NCBI GenBank assembly: GCA_039024295.1
Contig: JBCDIQ010000099.1
Location: 1-15,711, forward strand
Direction: 5' to 3'
Source: JBCDIQ01 sp039024295
GTDB lineage: Bacteria > Bacteroidota > Bacteroidia > J057
Length of the DNA: 15,711 nucleotides
Of the stretch, positions 13,401 through 15,711 are shown piece after piece. The number at the start of each line of letters is the position of its first letter. Position 1 is the first letter of the stretch. The position numbers and the translations under genes are program-made. The notes beneath the pieces are model-generated. The model made no database searches. It saw only the letters and a list, made by a program, of their open reading frames with translations, and was not told the origin of the DNA.

Positions 13401-15711
13401 GAGGGAGAGTTGAACAGGGATTTTCCTACCAGGCAGGTTCTACGAGCTGTATTTGTGGTCTCAGCGGTGCACTTCGTGGCTATGAGAATGAGTTCACCCA
13501 GCGAGAGGTCTAATTTATCACCACTTGGGTCAGTATAAGAATAAAAGGTGGGACTGATCAGATCAGCATCGAACGCGCTTTTATCAGAAGCTCCTTGTCC
13601 TGATTTTGACGCATCAAAGTAAGGATCTATGTCTAGAATATGTGGCTCGGTTAACATTATATACCCCTTGGCTTCTGCTTCGGCATATGAATTGACCATG
13701 CTTAATTCCAGGTCAAAGGCTCTGCTGAGTGTATTTTCGGTACACTTGTTATAAGAAGCATATTCAGGGTGGGCCATAACCAGTACGTCTGCCCAATTGG
13801 GATCCCAGTTTTTTATAAAATCATCTACTGACATATTAGGATCGTATGGGAAATCCTGCTGATTGGGGAATAGGTTGGTGTAATTTAATCCTGGAGGAAG
13901 GGTATTACTGACATTGAGAACAGAGTTAGGATCAGTGGAAATAAAGTCACCAGTATTAACATCTACGCTATACGCTGCATATTGCCCTCCAGGGCTTACA
14001 TCTGACCGCATGATTAACAGCTTGGCCTTGCAATCTCCTCCAGCCTCGAAAATGCAGTTTTCTTTGCATTCGGCAATCTTTGCTACGTATTCTTCTTGGG
14101 TTGCAGAACCACCGATGATCGTCTCATATATAGGGAGAGATGATCCCCACTTCTCCAGACACCCAAGTTCACAAGAGTCTACCTCGCAGCCAGAGAAGTC
14201 AGTAGAATCCAAGGCTTCCTGGTAAAAGTTGTCGAAGGACTTGATACAAGCATTATCATCTCCCAAGAAGGCATCAAAATAGTAGTTTCTAGCTGTTGTA
14301 TTAACACGTAGCTCTTTGATAACCGTGTAGGTTCCTACATCTAAATCCGCTTTTAGTTGATCTCCTCCCGTAGCATCGGTTGTGGGGCTGCTATAGTTGG
14401 GCCACGGCGCATCGCACTGGTTATCCAGTGTACCCAAAGGACCAATGGTGGTTTCAAAGGCCTGAACCACGGAGGGATACATGGGATCGCTTGTATGATT
14501 ACCCAACATTTCTGTACCACATTCATCCAGTACACTGATCGTTAGGTCGTACACGCAGTCATAACAAATCCCTTCAGCCAGACAATCATCAAAGCTATTG
14601 GGTTGAACCGCATAATCAAAGTCTACTACCCCACTGGTAGTAACCACGTGCCGGTGTGTAGAGATTAAATACGCCTCATCTTTTTCTGACTCATAGCGGT
14701 TGGTAAGTACACTTGTTGTCCTGGGAACAGGTCCCGAATTACTAGATAACTGTTCCAGGTTCCCAGGCTTATCTCCTGCTAGTGAGGTCGCTACCACTCG
14801 ATCGTGGGCATCGTAATAGGTAACGCTCAACTGCCGGTTGGGGTCCCGAACGACCTGCTTTTTATAATACCTGGCATAGCCTGCATCAAGCCCAAATAAG
14901 GAATTGAGGGTTTTTTGATAAGGAACGCCGTAATAGTAAAAGGTTTCTCTGTTTTGTACACCAGCTAGTGGACTCAGCTGAAAAGCTGGCCCCAATCCCC
15001 CTTGCCTCCGTATCCGGCCGGTATTATCTGCCTCGTATTCCACATGGGTAAAGGGAAATTCTTCAGCATCCGGTAGATAGGCATTAATACCGTCCTTGTT
15101 AGGATTCTGGTTCGAATAATACCTGGACGCACCACTTGCAGTTGACATGGATTCTGTATTCACATCACAATTGCTCACTCCGTCAACATCAAAGTGTTGC
15201 CAACTGAAAGCTTCCCCTGTAGCAGTCTGGTTAAATTTTGGATGAAATTCCAAGTTCTGTGCAGTGCTTGGAACTGGTAGAACCTGAATAGCAGGCCTTC
15301 CCAAGTAATCATAAATCTGTTCGCCTACTATTACTTTATTATTGGTGTTGATTTTGGTAACAGTCTGACGATTTCGAAGGGTACCATCGTAGTAGGAAAC
15401 TACATCCTTTCGCTTTCCTTCTTCAGCAAAGGCTGCCGTATATTGCCAATTTAGTGGGGAGAAATGGGCATCTTCAATTTCGATATAGGGAGAATTAGGC
15501 CCTGTGGGAGGATAAGTGTTAATGAGGTTAATTATTGAACTGGCATCCTCAACGCTCCAAATTCCGGGCTGTCGTTGTTTATCACCATTACCTGTCATCC
15601 CAACCCCTCTTATCCGATAAATGAGGTACCCTTCTGAAAAGAGGTGAGGCACCGCGTACGTATTTCCTTGCCCTTCGAAGAGGGTAATCCTTACCGCATT
15701 TTTCCTGAAAT
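6791..15711 (-). CDS. Giant RHS/YD-repeat polymorphic-toxin protein, 5' end beyond the window
   Basis: About 2,970 codons are open to the right edge without a stop; the GTG at 15652 is internal, as the frame upstream still reads like protein (LFEGQGNTYAVPHLFSEGY). From N to C: an Asp/Asn-rich region with a YD-like motif; a Cys-rich region (~14580-12200) with pairs such as CDHCITC, suggesting disulfides outside the cytoplasm; a probable beta-propeller (~12200-10740) with repeated hydrophobic-Gly motifs such as GGDILVAIPG and GGVVILGK; a Cys-containing helical segment; YD repeats (~10150-8340, e.g. YDALGRIVLS, YDELGRVTE, YDAMGNRILK) that should form a shell around the toxin; RHS core motifs SNHLGNVL, YYPFGMPMPGR, GRFLSVDPL (~7850-7480); and a tip (6791-7477). 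The DPxG motif linked to self-cleavage in enterobacterial Rhs is replaced by VELEG. Export route unknown; T6SS or T9SS cannot be judged here. Confidence 0.93.
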   Translation of the reverse strand, partial: FRKNAVRITLFEGQGNTYAVPHLFSEGYLIYRIRGVGMTGNGDKQRQPGIWSVEDASSIINLINTYPPTGPNSPYIEIEDAHFSPLNWQYTAAFAEEGKRKDVVSYYDGTLRNRQTVTKINTNNKVIVGEQIYDYLGRPAIQVLPVPSTAQNLEFHPKFNQTATGEAFSWQHFDVDGVSNCDVNTESMSTASGASRYYSNQNPNKDGINAYLPDAEEFPFTHVEYEADNTGRIRRQGGLGPAFQLSPLAGVQNRETFYYYGVPYQKTLNSLFGLDAGYARYYKKQVVRDPNRQLSVTYYDAHDRVVATSLAGDKPGNLEQLSSNSGPVPRTTSVLTNRYESEKDEAYLISTHRHVVTTSGVVDFDYAVQPNSFDDCLAEGICYDCVYDLTISVLDECGTEMLGNHTSDPMYPSVVQAFETTIGPLGTLDNQCDAPWPNYSSPTTDATGGDQLKADLDVGTYTVIKELRVNTTARNYYFDAFLGDDNACIKSFDNFYQEALDSTDFSGCEVDSCELGCLEKWGSSLPIYETIIGGSATQEEYVAKIAECKENCIFEAGGDCKAKLLIMRSDVSPGGQYAAYSVDVNTGDFISTDPNSVLNVSNTLPPGLNYTNLFPNQQDFPYDPNMSVDDFIKNWDPNWADVLVMAHPEYASYNKCTENTLSRAFDLELSMVNSYAEAEAKGYIMLTEPHILDIDPYFDASKSGQGASDKSAFDADLISPTFYSYTDPSGDKLDLSLGELILIATKCTAETTNTARRTCLVGKSLFNSPSTNCDIDQEWILYRTIYLAEKRKIMAQNGSNYNLPLGTNPRNMTLDDFDHLQGIHNQNGSQAQQNAQTINSNPPASDHCTNICEGYRKYWEDILNECPAGAFTVPNSTVVAELEALCEHGCTEDIQQFPLGSGSLPASGFPPPPAGVESSIEAIFIKYESIPGSFDKYSNTFTTDCNSWLIEMPPRAGRSISASVTTYPELDICGCDKILENHQEFVALSADPTYDKTAAELFFDNYGFEAIDLAKMTCACNEAFALDGNTTSWSKGATWPASAPDFLNGYVDGHPFYVQGDLTCDHCITCAEIKQKFNYYSSFNNFSNTASGQKTLTSLLNHDFNVNLTYWDYESCIYDCDDQYLPALRNWLESVHDQGDLLSSSPIDLTASGYNSSFINSHLYPPSTACPPIEATTDVLFDRGSDDFFIYDLTPVTHNGKKEVIILGKYTPDGKDNTYRNSFFLAILDEENRISLVGVYRAELEAACDNEISYSMSLARGRGKVIGLDGGDILVAIPGASTSPCQPEDRQVYMARVTRPGSPPATAWEIDWSKGVRTRQRGFENMAFFNQINGLFQLPQTAGNGDIILVSAFESPHWITAVGKPNRDDAVVHYEYIKIAQTSGTPIWRHETSTLNGNNIVYFDHIWNTRATSDGLGGVVILGKPLQPDQDKQIRLERIDASGSAVSSTGSWSIDIGNGMLEGNRLVDCSISLSEDGYIWGIALWNTSPPLNGGPDPLKYQRVWTLFKVNPSTQQVVFHRRLGYGSKAFDHPLKIFNNFETNTELEPTSDNGMIMSVYFKKHERNDRYDEALIKFDSQGRVEWSGRPDEYHGRLIPAVEHKPNVYVSAEVIYFLSAKPADLAPYNFNLRNLKYDPATKQLHSACGVTPLVASTYNWPNKKSGFGIVFPLQVNVAQNNLTISAAIPDTVADAPTAELTKPLDFYPHCGEKLFIKYADGCDVDCEVTLQTPAGKAYTGLSFAAIVDANPQDPIPNAFTNIKNASGKFGFTVETSYTHDGQTTPITLTGEAPCMGDCGDRCNQDLLPETEEESCRSALEATAYHNARVQYEQYIDSVKKDFIHDYNTKCLNTDEVDEKFDMTYQFGEYHFMLYYYDQAGNLVKTVPPKAVDPIVNPSELAFIDIKRDDPSVINSFTGVPAHDTAFTTHYVYNSLNQKVWQKTPDAGQALYFYDALGRIVLSQDEKQRHEGQALTAAGTPAHIYTYIEYDELGRVTEQGELQQTVPIDPFTLSNPYLLSLFINGTSPNIREVVRTRYDSPFPDADVQNQFQDGQQNLRSRIASVTYFEDGSPGADFNYATHYSYDIRGNINEMVQDFPELERTLNERFKYFQYEFDLISGNVNRMIFQPDQPDQLIHEYTYDADNRLLEVKTSRDGEIYSQDARYQYYDHGPLARVELGQYQVQGLDYVYTLQGWLKGVNSNTLDPERDPGRDGHISSPPSPPNPTQNFGRDAYGFTLGYFDGDYKDIGNLAAADLFEAAGTANAFGGATRSLYNGNIKHMVTSLKGLTYNKMDVHASAYKYDQLNRIKEMDVWKGLNSSSNTWNDPHIPATKIDDYQTRYSYDEMGNITSLKRNGTTAGGAPLSMDDLTYTYDRNRLTHVDDDPTFDGNYDPGNAIPQSQIADIDDQDPGNYTYDANGNLISDLEEDIEEITWNLRGKITEIKYTTASQKSDLEFRYDAMGNRILKIVKPFIDPNDPNCPNCSNCSNCTNGIPNGLDPENMWDYTYYLRDAQGTLITTYKRNFESHPEVYQDFAAHRDILNFPDQSGRQRGIVEIFKVGEHHIYGSSRLGTYQGRDTLKLALYTDNNNNLVHRYGNAAQYPYDPLDPNAPDITNMPYGDKRYELSNHLGNVLITISDRKMQVQGVANTVAHFEANIQQVQDYYPFGMPMPGRALTLSVGDRHRFGFQGQETDQEFMGGAVSYKYRVHDARIGRFLSVDPLSPEYPWNSPYAFSENRVINSVELEGLEAVSAITMGSDVQYRGRAFKDNVPIAETRHIDPNQKGAATLTSHLRSISSTDREGIGFVAIFSHGSAQKIFPLGGYFANASIGGVDFSPLQEALNQGEITFAEGAVVYLGGCNCGTVRLVSEGQQTFAQELAVALGVDVVAANGSSVTPSNPPTELSVMEYSVNAEDTFTRFSPDGTQVDLGNKINLVDLANQTQSQVKTNIKDRRNQTLQDAAKSLDEAVKSIPPVRL
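8252..8305. repeat. 9-bp tandem repeat encoding an Asn-Cys-x array inside the Rhs gene
   Basis: Six 9-base units run head to tail, four of them ending GCAGTT (8252-8260, 8261-8269, 8270-8278, 8279-8287) and two diverged (GGGATCATT, GGGGTCAAT). On the coding strand they give DPNDPNCPNCSNCSNCTN, with four Cys spaced CxxCxxCxxC. The array sits between the last YD repeat and the RHS core. It could be a disulfide or metal-binding loop, or merely an in-frame expansion of a flexible linker. Confidence 0.8.

Noticed and set aside
15650..15652. Start codon of the giant Rhs gene
   Set aside because: The frame stays open and protein-like to the window edge, so this GTG is an internal Val codon.

Overview
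The window looks like accessory DNA of a member of the Bacteroidota, probably a Cytophagales-type bacterium. Three things support this: a textbook Bacteroidota promoter (TTTG, 19 bp, TAnnTTTG) upstream of the largest left-hand gene, starts without clear Shine-Dalgarno sequences, and a giant RHS/YD-repeat protein of the Bacteroidota type (motifs SNHLGNVL and YYPFGMPMPGR).

Positions 1-5022 form a mobile-element module. At the far left is GC-rich, hairpin-forming noncoding DNA and a perfect 12-bp inverted repeat. Two tightly linked tyrosine recombinases follow on the minus strand; the first-translated one has all catalytic residues and the second lacks the first catalytic Arg and has Lys in place of the HxxR His. 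Further right, also on the minus strand, lies an 881-residue primase-helicase with a CHC2 zinc finger, Toprim domain, AAA+ ATPase and winged helix. Together they suggest an integrating element with its own replication protein.

Positions 5023-6057 are on the plus strand: an XRE/Cro-type regulator divergent from the primase-helicase, then an overlapping RelE/ParE-family toxin-antitoxin pair. The shared intergenic region carries several TCTCA/TGAGA words that could be the regulator's operators. Directly after the toxin stop codon, in the same frame, is the C-terminal tail of a second XRE protein that has no N-terminus.

Positions 6107-15711 are a polymorphic-toxin (Rhs) locus on the minus strand. 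The giant Rhs gene has no stop before the right edge, so its 5' end is outside the window. From N to C it has a Cys-rich region, a probable beta-propeller, about ten YD repeats, the RHS core, and a C-terminal tip of about 228 residues resembling DUF4347/caspase-like (clan CD) domains. Twelve bases downstream is a small exported protein in the usual position of an immunity gene. Beyond it is a decayed second RHS core with an internal deletion, a relic of toxin-tip exchange. I see no tRNA, rRNA or CRISPR array.
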